A stretch of 27,079 nucleotides of DNA from Thermoplasmata archaeon (lineage in GTDB: Archaea > Thermoplasmatota > Thermoplasmata > Sysuiplasmatales > Sysuiplasmataceae). Below, piece by piece: positions 7,412 through 14,805 of the stretch; positions within the stretch are counted from its first letter, which is position 1; every line of letters begins with the position of its first letter. Where the stretch lies: contig JAKAPY010000004.1 of NCBI GenBank assembly GCA_021811925.1, positions 1-27,079 of the forward strand. Reading direction: 5' to 3'. Below the pieces are notes generated by a model. It was not told the origin of the DNA, made no database searches, and saw only the letters and a list, made by a program, of their open reading frames with translations. Position numbers and translations under genes: made by a program.

Positions 7412-8134
7412 TCAATCGGCATAATGTTTTCTTGAGAGGCCCCTTCTCGCGTCCTCCCAGTGGCCGGACAGATACAGGATGAGAATGGACGCAATGACCA
7501 CAAAGGTGAACAGCACCGCTATCAGGAGCGGGTACGCTATTGCATGAGTGGCATTCCACCATGCGGCGAGGGAGTCCACAAATGCGAGAGGCACAGGAAG
7601 GAGCGCATGCAGGGGCTTCCTGTTTACTGCTGCGTAGAAGACGAGGTACCCCCAGACTGCATGTGCAATCAGTGAGGAAATCCTCTCGAAAGAAGCAGAA
7701 ACCAAAATCAGTACTGCTCCCGGGCCCAGTGCGCCCTGGCCGGAATTGCTGTTTGTGATGGCCAGTGCAATCAGCGAAAGGAAGCCGAGTGCGCCAATCA
7801 GGACCGCATTTTCAAAGAAGGCGAGGTATACGCCGTATGCCCAGCCCCTGTCAGGCCGATAGCCTCCGGTGTAGGCCCTTACAAAGGCATATGCAAGGCC
7901 TATCTCAAAGACGGCTGTCAGAGCACCGTATGCGACATATGCTGCCAATGAATGCCCGGTGAAGAAGGAAATGAAGGACTGTTCAACAATCATCTTTGCG
8001 ACTATTGCAATGAAGTAGGCAAGGGCAGCTATCCCGAATAGTAAACCATCCCTCCTGAAATACAGCAACGGCAGAATTCCAATTGCCAGGTAGAGTATGA
8101 CTTCGGCCAGGCCAAGCGGGTTTATGTCCGCCAA
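7412..8134 (-). CDS. YhfC-like polytopic membrane protein, degenerate
   Basis: A 240-residue protein with about seven membrane segments. Its layout matches the YhfC family of putative intramembrane proteases: AVFEIGLAY where the family has FEExGR, GVYLAFFENAVL where it has GHGGxE, then SFERISSLIAHAVWGYLVFY and AFVDSLAA. The ER...H pair is kept, but the second Glu, the His of the GHGG motif and the final His are missing by eye alignment. It may therefore be catalytically inactive or a divergent relative. It lies 14 bases from the upstream gene and 12 bases from the downstream phosphodiesterase, so it is part of that operon. Confidence 0.6.
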   Translation of the reverse strand: MADINPLGLAEVILYLAIGILPLLYFRRDGLLFGIAALAYFIAIVAKMIVEQSFISFFTGHSLAAYVAYGALTAVFEIGLAYAFVRAYTGGYRPDRGWAYGVYLAFFENAVLIGALGFLSLIALAITNSNSGQGALGPGAVLILVSASFERISSLIAHAVWGYLVFYAAVNRKPLHALLPVPLAFVDSLAAWWNATHAIAYPLLIAVLFTFVVIASILILYLSGHWEDARRGLSRKHYAD

Positions 8135-8148
8135 GCAGAACCACCAGG

Positions 8149-8652
8149 CTAGTAGGGAGGTGGCTGCTGCTTCGGTTTTGGCTTGAGCACAACACCCACT
8201 ATACCAACTATGCCTCCTGCTACTGCTATGAACAGCCCGGAGGATGTCAGGAGTCCAAACAGGCCAATGGTTGAGCTGTATACGTACGAGTAGTGCGCCG
8301 TGGGCGTCGAGTTGCCGAAGTATACGACATAATAGCTGCCCGCGGGAAGCTCATAGACCTGAGCGCCAAGTGCCGTTGCAAGGGGCTTCAGCGTGACAGA
8401 AGCGAGTGTGCTGTTGGTGACAGAAGGCATGACAGCAGATCTCACCACGCCCATCGAAGAGGGTGAATTGACAATTGTCAGTGTAGCATTCTGGTTGAGC
8501 ACCAGCTCATTGCTGATGTATTTTCCAGCCGAATACTGTGTGTATGTCACAGCCGTATGGGTGTTGGACAATGTTTCGTAAGAGCCTGCAGCAAGAAGTG
8601 CGATGCCGATGATGAACACAACGAGGCCTATCAGGGCTATCTTCTTGTTCAT
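8149..8652 (-). CDS. Two-span membrane protein with Pro-rich tail
   Basis: A 167-residue protein of unknown family. A signal anchor (about 5-24) leads into an extracellular domain of about 100 residues, then a second membrane segment (about 134-156) and a short cytoplasmic tail, KPKPKQQPPPY. The starting ATG has a GGGAGG about 12 bases upstream, inside the end of the 37-residue gene before it. It is followed after 14 bases by the YhfC-like gene. The basic, proline-rich tail suggests a binding site, but no function can be assigned. Confidence 0.7.
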   Translation of the reverse strand: MNKKIALIGLVVFIIGIALLAAGSYETLSNTHTAVTYTQYSAGKYISNELVLNQNATLTIVNSPSSMGVVRSAVMPSVTNSTLASVTLKPLATALGAQVYELPAGSYYVVYFGNSTPTAHYSYVYSSTIGLFGLLTSSGLFIAVAGGIVGIVGVVLKPKPKQQPPPY

Positions 8653-8659
8653 AGACTGT

Positions 8660-8773
8660 CTATTCCTCCCCAGAGACCATAAACATTTTGCCTGTAGATG
8701 AATCTGGCATGCTTCTCAGCTCCCTTACAACGCCGTTGTGGCACCTATATTCCGGGCACTCTTTTCTTTGCAT
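8660..8773 (-). CDS. 37-residue Cys/His protein behind the acyl-CoA dehydrogenase
   Basis: A short frame starting two bases after the acyl-CoA dehydrogenase stop (TGA-GA-ATG) and ending eight bases before the next gene. It begins MQRKECPEYRCHNG and ends MFMVSGEE. The CPEYRCH cluster looks like half of a zinc- or metal-binding knuckle. A GGTGA sequence just before the ATG could act as ribosome-binding site. The tight fit between two genes on the same strand supports it, but 37 codons may be open by chance and I know no homologue. A dimer would be needed to form a full four-ligand metal site. Confidence 0.45.
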   Translation of the reverse strand: MQRKECPEYRCHNGVVRELRSMPDSSTGKMFMVSGEE

Positions 8774-8775
8774 TC

Positions 8776-9975
8776 TCACCTGTACGGCAGATATTCAGGG
8801 CCAAGCATTTCCCTGACGAGTATAAGCCTCATTATGTTGAGGGCGCCCTCTGCACCGACAACATATGACAGTATTCCCCTCATTGCCATCTCAAGCATTG
8901 TCTCGTTGGTGTAGCTGAGGGCACCGTGCCAGATCATCACCTTTTTGACCGCGTCAAGTGCAAGCTGTGGTGCAGTCAGCTTGGATGCTGCGACGGCCAT
9001 GTTGAGTTCCTTCATCGGGACGCTCTTTCCCTGGTCGAACGCATCTAGGAGGGAGGCAGCCTTCAGCACCATGTTTTTTGTCATCTCAAGCTGGACCGCA
9101 AGATCAGCATACTCGAACGATATCCCTTCGTATTTTGCCAGGGGGGAGCCGAAGGCAGTCCTCTTCTTGATGAACTCCGAACCCACATCGAGCGCCCACT
9201 GTGTGGCGCCCACGCACGCGGCCGCTACAAGCGTGCGGGCGTAGTTGAATCCGAGCATTGCATGGAAGAATCCCCTGTTGTAATCCCCTATTATGTTCTC
9301 TTCCGGGACTTCGACGTCGGTGTATTGCAGTATGCCTGTTGAAATGCCCATCCTTCCCATGTTATGAAGGACTGTCGTTCCAATCCCTTTCGCATTGATT
9401 GGGACATAGGCAAAGGTCAGGCCCTTGTGCTTGAGCTCTCTGTCTGTCTTCATGAGAGTCAGATGTCCGCCCCCGAGCTTCTTTGCCTCCGTCACCCCGC
9501 TGATGTAGCTCTTTTCACCGTTGAGTATCAGTTTGTTTCCCTGCTTCCTTGCGTTTGTTGCCATTGCAACGAGGTCCGAACCGCCTCCCGGTTCGGTTGT
9601 GGCTATCCCCAGAAACGCCTTGTTGGATGCGACCTTGGGCAGCAGCGAACTTTTCAACTCCTCCTTTCCGAGCTTTGCTGTTAAGTGACTCCAGCCCGTC
9701 ACAAGCAGGTAGTAGACGGCAGTCGCCATGCTTGGGTCGGCTGCTCCAACCTCCATCGCCCCGAGGGCCGCCATGGTGATATTTCCCCCCGCACCTCCGT
9801 ACTTGTCCGGTATTGTGACGCCGAGGAGCCCCACATTTGCCATCTCCTCGAGAACACTCCTCGGTATCTCGTGCTTCTCGTCTATCTGCCTCGAAACAGG
9901 TGCAAGCTTTGCCTGAAGTATTTCATGGACGGACTTCTGGAAGAGCTGCTCTTCATCACTGAGCTGAAAATCCAT
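8776..9975 (-). CDS. Acyl-CoA dehydrogenase
   Basis: FAD enzyme of 399 residues that introduces a double bond at the alpha-beta position of an acyl-CoA and passes electrons to ETF. The N-terminal helical domain starts MDFQLSDEEQLF. The FAD/substrate region has ATTEPGGGSDL and MGRMGISTGILQYTDVEVPEENIIG. The C-terminal AEGALNIMRLILVREMLG aligns with the YEGTxEIxR...RELLG motif, placing the catalytic Glu at residue 376. I chose the ATG at 9975. A TTG at 10038 would add 21 residues, and the TATA-like box at 10061-10070 would make that form leaderless, so it stays open. It heads an operon of five genes. ETF genes at 19962-21735 are the likely electron acceptor. Acyl substrate unknown. Confidence 0.9.
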   Translation of the reverse strand: MDFQLSDEEQLFQKSVHEILQAKLAPVSRQIDEKHEIPRSVLEEMANVGLLGVTIPDKYGGAGGNITMAALGAMEVGAADPSMATAVYYLLVTGWSHLTAKLGKEELKSSLLPKVASNKAFLGIATTEPGGGSDLVAMATNARKQGNKLILNGEKSYISGVTEAKKLGGGHLTLMKTDRELKHKGLTFAYVPINAKGIGTTVLHNMGRMGISTGILQYTDVEVPEENIIGDYNRGFFHAMLGFNYARTLVAAACVGATQWALDVGSEFIKKRTAFGSPLAKYEGISFEYADLAVQLEMTKNMVLKAASLLDAFDQGKSVPMKELNMAVAASKLTAPQLALDAVKKVMIWHGALSYTNETMLEMAMRGILSYVVGAEGALNIMRLILVREMLGPEYLPYR

Positions 9976-10464
9976 TTTTATCGCATTTATTAGAGGCCGA
10001 AGAAGTGATAATGCTTTCGCCGCTGTTGGCAATTCCAAATGAAAGAACTGCGGTTTTGAATATAAATTTAATACCGTCAGAAAAAACTGATTCGTTTCAA
10101 TATTTAACCTTTACCTATAACATGTAATGGTTCACAGTTATGGTGGGTCCTGCTATGTAGTTGACTCAAGGAAGCGTCGAAACCGTCCCAGATGAGGTAT
10201 AGCCGTCCTTCGCACTGGCTGTCCAGAACGGGCTTGGGTCCAAGCTGTCTACCTGCAAGTATATGCTGTCTGCCCAATCCTCTCTGCTTCAGTGCAGTTC
10301 ACTCGTGAGGACTGGTGAACAAGGAGGAAAAGGCACCATCCGGCACCGAACCTGCGGGGAGGTTTCGAGTGGCGGATAGGGTGGGGGACACCCCCCGGGC
10401 CGGCGTTGGCGCTTCCCTTCTAAATTACACTACAGGTGAAATCAGCCTGCACTCACTCTCGTCT
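9976..10464. other. Gene-poor region with promoter and hairpins
   Basis: About 490 bases without a convincing gene. The left end carries the acyl-CoA dehydrogenase promoter. A plus-strand TATA-like ATATTTAA (10100-10107) predicts a transcript from about 10128. Downstream are short hairpins (GCTTG/CAAGC at 10232-10245, CAGT/ACTG at 10295-10314) and a GC-rich GGGGG-ACA-CCCCC at 10383-10395 followed by pyrimidine-rich sequence. Reading frames here are broken and have no recognisable family. It could be a non-coding RNA of roughly 300 bases or the remains of a mobile element. I found no SRP RNA or RNase P RNA core motifs. Confidence 0.4.
10061..10070 (-). promoter_or_regulatory. TATA-like box for the acyl-CoA dehydrogenase operon
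   Basis: On the minus strand TAAATTTATA predicts transcription from about 10039, giving a 63-base leader before the ATG at 9975 or a leaderless TTG at 10038. Confidence 0.45.
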
Positions 10465-11637
10465 TCAGTTTCGGCCAGAGAGAATCTTTGCCACGGAAAG
10501 CGTTTTGAAATCGCAGTTGAATGCGCCAGAAACCATGAGCCCGACGGGCAGTCCCTCAATCTCTCCGACCGGCAGTGAAATGGAGGGTGAGCCAGTGGCG
10601 TTGAAAAGCTCTGTCACTGCAAGGAGGCTCCTGTAATCGGCTTCATGGCCCAGGACGGTTGCAATCAGGGGGGCAGTCTGCGTCACGGTAGGGGAAAGGA
10701 GGGCGTCATAGCCCTTCATCTTCTCCTCAAAGTCTTCCCTTAGCGCCTGGAGTTCCACACGCGCCTGGCCGTACTGCTCGTCTGTTGTTTTGCTTCCTCC
10801 CCTGAGCACCGACAGAACATCGGGGAAGTATTCGCTGCTCCTTTTCTCCATCCACTTGCTGTGGAATCTCGCTCCCTCGTACGAGCTGACCGTTCTCCTG
10901 AGCCTCGGCCCCTCCTTTGCAAGCAGCGGTATATCCACCGGCGAGAAGTCGAAACTGTCCTTCAGGCCGTCAACAAACTCCCTGACCCTATGAGAGACGG
11001 CATCCGTCCCGAACATGTACAGCCCTATCTTCGGTTTCCTTTCGCTTCCGACCCACTCGACCTCAACCCTTCTGCGCCCGAGAATTGTTTCGAAAACAAG
11101 CTCGACATCGTCCATTCTTCTTCCAAGTATTCCCACGGCGTCGAGCGTCCTGCTCAGCGGCACAACGCCCTCATCCGGGATAATGCCGGTTGTTGGTTTG
11201 AAACCAATGACACCGCACAGTGCGGCCGGCAGTCTTACCGAACCTCCCGTATCTGTCCCAATTCCCACGTCTGCCTCGCCCGAGGCAACGCATGCGGCCG
11301 AACCGCCGGACGAACCGCCTGTTATATGCGCCGGATTGCGCGGATTCAGGCAGGGGCCGGCGGCAGTCGATGTCGTCGTCGCACCGATGGCGAATTCGTG
11401 CATGTTCGTCTTGCCCACAATTCGGCCACCCTCGTCGAGTATCCTGTCAACAATAAGTGCATTCTTCTCCGGCATATTGCCGCGGAGGATCCTGGATGCG
11501 GCCGTTGTAGGCAGTCCCTTGACGTCTATGTTGTCCTTCACTCCGAACGTGAGAGATGAAAGCCGGCCCTTTTCCTTCCGTCTGGCATCAGCGACGGTGA
11601 TGAATGCATTGTATTGGTTCTTCTGTAAGTAAACCAT
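10465..11637 (-). CDS. Amidase-signature hydrolase
   Basis: Hydrolyses an amide to acid and ammonia with a Ser-Ser-Lys triad. Visible triad: Lys34 in FGVKDNID, the cis-Ser109 in TGGSSGGSAA, and the nucleophile Ser133 in GTDTGGSVRLPAALCGVIGFKP. At 390 residues it is on the short side; GatA is nearer 480. No GatB or GatC neighbour is present, so a tRNA amidotransferase role is unlikely. It is third in a minus-strand operon after carbamate kinase and the isochorismatase-fold enzyme (25 bases away). Family members in ureide and triazine catabolism include allophanate hydrolase (AtzF) and 1-carboxybiuret hydrolase (AtzE). The context makes an N-carbamoyl or ureide-derived amide likely, but the exact substrate is not shown. 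Confidence 0.85.
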   Translation of the reverse strand: MVYLQKNQYNAFITVADARRKEKGRLSSLTFGVKDNIDVKGLPTTAASRILRGNMPEKNALIVDRILDEGGRIVGKTNMHEFAIGATTTSTAAGPCLNPRNPAHITGGSSGGSAACVASGEADVGIGTDTGGSVRLPAALCGVIGFKPTTGIIPDEGVVPLSRTLDAVGILGRRMDDVELVFETILGRRRVEVEWVGSERKPKIGLYMFGTDAVSHRVREFVDGLKDSFDFSPVDIPLLAKEGPRLRRTVSSYEGARFHSKWMEKRSSEYFPDVLSVLRGGSKTTDEQYGQARVELQALREDFEEKMKGYDALLSPTVTQTAPLIATVLGHEADYRSLLAVTELFNATGSPSISLPVGEIEGLPVGLMVSGAFNCDFKTLSVAKILSGRN

Positions 11638-11662
11638 CGGTTACTGACATTGGAATTGATGA

Positions 11663-12322
11663 TTAATTCTTTGCTCCCTTCCGGGAAAGGCGCCTTCTCC
11701 TGACTACATCCTTCTTTACCGCGGCCGCAAGCGATTTTCCTCCAGTGAACCTGTCCATCTTTTCAATGAACTCATCGGAGCCCAGGACAGTGAATCCCAC
11801 ATTCCTGAAATCGCGCAGGTTTGCCTCCTGCACCTCTTCCGTGTTGGATGAGATGCAGTCCGAGATGAGCACCGTCCCGAAATCGTTCATATCCGAGTCA
11901 TAGGCCGTTGCCCTGATGCAGTTGGGTGTCTGGGTACCTGTGATGACAACCGTGTCAACGTCCAGCTTCCTCAGCAGAAGATCAAGCTCAGTCCTGAAGA
12001 AAGCGCTCCACTTCTTCTTCAGCACAACATAGTCGCCCTTCTTCGGTTTCAATGGGCCGAAGAATTCACCCGAGAGCCTGCCCCTTGAATCCAGGAGCAG
12101 CGGCCTTCCGCTATCGGACCAGTACTTCCACCTGCTGATCTCAACATCGGTGCCATCCTCCCTGTATCCCCTCGTGATGAAGAAAACGGGGACACCTTTT
12201 CTCCTGCATGCTTCCACGACTTTTCTTATGCGCGGAACAGTCTCCCTGGCGCCTTTAACGCACAGGGGCGAGTCCCTGTTCACAAAGGCGTTGTTCATAT
12301 CAACAACAAGCAAGCCGATCAT
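11663..12322 (-). CDS. Isochorismatase-fold cysteine amidohydrolase
   Basis: A 219-residue hydrolase with the Asp-Lys-Cys triad of the amidase branch: Asp8 in LLVVDMNNAF, Lys102 before the WSAFF segment, and Cys135 in TGTQTPNCIRATAYD. Relatives with this triad include N-carbamoylsarcosine amidase, biuret hydrolase, ureidoacrylate hydrolase and nicotinamidase. These release ammonia, and with carbamoyl substrates also CO2. The C-terminal 30 residues are unusually basic (KKDVVRRRRLSRKG). It lies 40 bases after carbamate kinase and 25 before the amidase. Among the options an N-carbamoyl compound fits best, since the neighbours handle carbamoyl groups (inference). Confidence 0.85.
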   Translation of the reverse strand: MIGLLVVDMNNAFVNRDSPLCVKGARETVPRIRKVVEACRRKGVPVFFITRGYREDGTDVEISRWKYWSDSGRPLLLDSRGRLSGEFFGPLKPKKGDYVVLKKKWSAFFRTELDLLLRKLDVDTVVITGTQTPNCIRATAYDSDMNDFGTVLISDCISSNTEEVQEANLRDFRNVGFTVLGSDEFIEKMDRFTGGKSLAAAVKKDVVRRRRLSRKGAKN

Positions 12323-12362
12323 TTTGCAGCACCTTACGGTTCATTTATTACGTGTTGCTGGA

Positions 12363-13319
12363 TTAATCATTTTCTAAGACAGTTGTTCCGTCCTTCCCCT
12401 CGAGAGCGTCGAACATCTTCTCCTGTGATGTTATGACTGCGCGCTTTCCTCCCATCTGCACAAACTTCAATGCAGCCTCCGCCTTCGGGAGCATGCTACC
12501 CCTGCCGAACTGTCCCTCTCTTATGTGCCTCTTCATCTCATCAACCGTGGCACTCCTGAGCGGATGCTGTTTTTCTGTCCCGAAATCAAGGAAGACCGAG
12601 TCAACATCGGTCAGTATAAACAGTTCGTCAACTCCCAGGGATGTTGCAACCACCTGCGCAGCAAGATCCTTGTCGATGACCGCCTCCACCCCCTGGTAGC
12701 TTTTTCCCTTTCTGATCACTGGTATGCCTCCCCCTCCAGACACAATCAGTATCTCCCTGCGGTTTTCCGAACTGTGGAAGAATGTCTTCAGCAGTTCGCC
12801 TTCCGCTATGGCCACCGGGACGGGTGAAGGCACCACTCTCCTGTAACCGCCCCTCGCGGAGTCATGAACCATCTTCCATTTCTTTTCCTTCTTCAGCTTC
12901 CTGCTCTCCTCAGCGCTGTAATATCCACCGACAGGCTTTGAGGGGGTCTCAAATGCGGGATCATCGGCGCTTACAACCGACCTCGTGAGAACACACAGTG
13001 ACTGCATGCCTATGTTCCTCTTCCTGAATTCGTTGTCCATGCTCTGTATCAGCATGTATCCTATGAGGCCCTGCGACTCGGCAACGCACGCGTCAAGCGG
13101 CGACGGAGGCACTGCCTTCACTGCAGTTTCATTCTGGAGGAGTATGTCCCCCACCTGCGGTCCGTTGCCGTGCGTCACAACTAGGTGATATCCCCTTTCG
13201 ACCAAATCCGCAATAATCTTCGCTGCCTCGCGCGTATTCTCAATCTGCAGTTCGAATTCGCTCTTCTGTCCTGCCTTGAGAATCGCATTTCCTCCGAGTG
13301 CAACTAATGCTGTTTTCAA
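12363..13319 (-). CDS. arcC: Carbamate kinase (catabolic, AllK/ArcC-like)
   Basis: Transfers phosphate from carbamoyl phosphate to ADP, giving ATP, ammonia and CO2. The 318-residue protein has the family motifs ALGGNAIL, THGNGPQVGDILLQNE, ESQGLIGYMLIQSM, DSARGGYRRVVPSP, IVSGGGGIPVI, AVIDKDLAAQVVA and GSMLPKAEAA. The only start that includes the first glycine-rich loop is a TTG, with GGTG 6-7 bases upstream. It heads a three-gene operon divergent from the cytosine-deaminase-like gene. With FdrA, DUF1116 and DUF2877 encoded 2-6 kb away, it corresponds to E. coli AllK, which uses the carbamoyl phosphate made by oxamate carbamoyltransferase. No arginine deiminase gene is visible, so an arginine-pathway role is less likely. 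Confidence 0.92.
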   Translation of the reverse strand: MKTALVALGGNAILKAGQKSEFELQIENTREAAKIIADLVERGYHLVVTHGNGPQVGDILLQNETAVKAVPPSPLDACVAESQGLIGYMLIQSMDNEFRKRNIGMQSLCVLTRSVVSADDPAFETPSKPVGGYYSAEESRKLKKEKKWKMVHDSARGGYRRVVPSPVPVAIAEGELLKTFFHSSENRREILIVSGGGGIPVIRKGKSYQGVEAVIDKDLAAQVVATSLGVDELFILTDVDSVFLDFGTEKQHPLRSATVDEMKRHIREGQFGRGSMLPKAEAALKFVQMGGKRAVITSQEKMFDALEGKDGTTVLEND

Positions 13320-13500
13320 AATAACACCAGAATTTTACGTGTTTCCTTCTCAGGGCGGCATGCACAAAGAATCACTGCGTACGGCAGATGCCCTGAATTT
13401 CCCGTTGTCCGTCTTTTTGTCAATTATTTCGCTCATGTAACACATAACGGCACCATTATCGTCTCAGGAAAGCAAACGCAGGCTTCGTTAGTAGAAAATG

Positions 13501-13508
13501 TATATATT
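13501..13508 (+). promoter_or_regulatory. TATA-like box for the amidohydrolase operon
   Basis: TATATATT predicts transcription from about 13530. GGGGGT at 13538-13543 is a good Shine-Dalgarno six bases before the ATG at 13550. The divergent gap 13320-13549 also contains a spaced inverted repeat, TCAGGGC (13350-13356) and GCCCTGA (13390-13396), nearer the kinase operon. Confidence 0.55.
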
Positions 13509-13549
13509 AATCTTTTTCATTCCTATCAATTTCCTCTGGGGGTACAAGA

Positions 13550-14797
13550 ATGGCTGAAATGGAACTTGTAATTAAAAACGCAAGGATTGAGGATGAGAAA
13601 CCGTTGGTTGACATCGGTGTCTCCGAGGGCAAGATCGCGGAGATTGGCAGCGGTCTGAGGGGCAAGAACACAATTGACGTGAAAGGGGACGTTGTGGTTC
13701 CTACTTTCATCGAGAGCCACATTCACCTTGACAAGGCTCTGCTCGAAAGGGTAAAGCCAAACGTCGAGGGGACGCTCGCCGGCGCCATAAAGATCACCGG
13801 TGAACTCAAGAAGGGCTTCCAGTACGATGAGGTACTGAAGCGATCCATACAGGTCATGGATATGCTTGTGGCTCACGGCACGACTGTTGTCAGGGCGCAT
13901 CCGGACACGGACCCTCTCGGCGGCCTTACAGGGTTCAAGGTGATGCTGGAGCTCAAGAAGAGGTACAAGGGAGTAGTGGACCTGCAGGTTGTCGCCTTCC
14001 CGCAGGAGGGCATAATCAAGCTCCCGGGTGCATTCGAGATAATCGAGGAGGCAATGGAGCTTGGCGCCGACGTCGTCGGCGGCTGTCCCTACAATGAAAA
14101 CAACTACGAGGACACCAAGAAGCACATTGACAAGATGTTCGACCTTGCAAAGAAATACAACAAGGATCTTGACTTCCATGCCGACTTCGGGGACAATCCG
14201 GACGACCTCAGGTACAGGTCAATCGACTACACCATAGAGAAGACGGAACGCGAAGGCTTCCAGGGAAGGGTGACGGTTGGCCACATGACATCCCTTTCCA
14301 GCATTGAGCCAGAGCTGCTCGCTGACACGATCAAGCGCATGGCTCACGCACGCATCAACATAGTGCCACTCCCTGCGACGGACATGTATCTGAGCGGAAG
14401 GGGGGACAAGAACAGGGTGAGGAGGGGAGTGATTAATCCGAAGCCCTTCATTGCGGGCGGAGTCAACGTCGCCTTCTCCTCGAACAACATAAGGAATGCA
14501 TTCACACCATTCGGACGCGGCGATCTGCTTATGATAGGCTCCCTGTTCGAACACGCAGCGCAGCTTGGCTCGATAAGCGACCAGAAGCTGCTTCTCGACA
14601 TGATTACAAAAAACGCTGCGAAGCTGCAGGGCATAGACAAGACATACGGGCTGCAGAAGGGGAAGAACGCCGACTTCAACGTCCTTGGCACGAAACTCCT
14701 GTCCGATGTCTTCCTGGACGTCCCCGTCAGGAAATATGTTGTCAAGAGGGGAAAAATAGTTTACAAGAGCGAACTGGTTGAAACAAGGAACTGGTAA
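13550..14797 (+). CDS. Cytosine-deaminase-like amidohydrolase with altered active site
   Basis: A 415-residue TIM-barrel metal hydrolase closest in layout to E. coli CodA: HIHLDKAL (His57, His59), RAHPDTDP, VAFPQEGI, DFHADFGDNP (His210), VTVGHMTS (His245) and a VPLPATDMYLSGRGD loop. Two key CodA positions differ by eye alignment. The catalytic Glu of HCDE is Phe213, and the Asp of HDD is Asn312 in FSSNNIRNAFTPFG. Cytosine itself is therefore an unlikely substrate. Other relatives deaminate or open creatinine, triazines and other cyclic ureas. The neighbouring carbamoyl-handling enzymes suggest a cyclic ureide-like compound. It heads an operon with the DUF1097-type gene eight bases downstream. 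Strong TATA and ribosome-binding site. Confidence 0.85.
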   Translation: MAEMELVIKNARIEDEKPLVDIGVSEGKIAEIGSGLRGKNTIDVKGDVVVPTFIESHIHLDKALLERVKPNVEGTLAGAIKITGELKKGFQYDEVLKRSIQVMDMLVAHGTTVVRAHPDTDPLGGLTGFKVMLELKKRYKGVVDLQVVAFPQEGIIKLPGAFEIIEEAMELGADVVGGCPYNENNYEDTKKHIDKMFDLAKKYNKDLDFHADFGDNPDDLRYRSIDYTIEKTEREGFQGRVTVGHMTSLSSIEPELLADTIKRMAHARINIVPLPATDMYLSGRGDKNRVRRGVINPKPFIAGGVNVAFSSNNIRNAFTPFGRGDLLMIGSLFEHAAQLGSISDQKLLLDMITKNAAKLQGIDKTYGLQKGKNADFNVLGTKLLSDVFLDVPVRKYVVKRGKIVYKSELVETRNW

Positions 14798-14805
14798 AAT
14801 AAAAG

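Noticed and set aside
10128..10430. SRP RNA or RNase P RNA gene
   Set aside because: Size and promoter fit, but the conserved SRP helix 8 core and the RNase P conserved regions are not visible.
10315..10578. Plus-strand frame of 87 codons
   Set aside because: Starts at a GTG in the gene-poor region and runs antisense into the amidase end; low-complexity and without homology I recognise.
10861..11559. Plus-strand frame of 232 codons
   Set aside because: Antisense to the amidase, whose catalytic triad is complete; composition rich in Arg and Cys, not protein-like.
12363..13319. Arginine deiminase pathway
   Set aside because: Carbamate kinase is present, but no arginine deiminase or ornithine carbamoyltransferase is encoded nearby; the AllFGH-like genes explain it better.
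13526..14179. Minus-strand frame of 217 codons
   Set aside because: Mirror of the cytosine-deaminase-like gene, caused by its codon bias; no recognisable features.
10465..14797. Complete s-triazine or cyanuric acid pathway
   Set aside because: The amidohydrolase, isochorismatase and amidase folds are reminiscent of AtzC, biuret hydrolase and AtzF, but no cyanuric acid hydrolase is present and the substrate cannot be fixed by fold alone.
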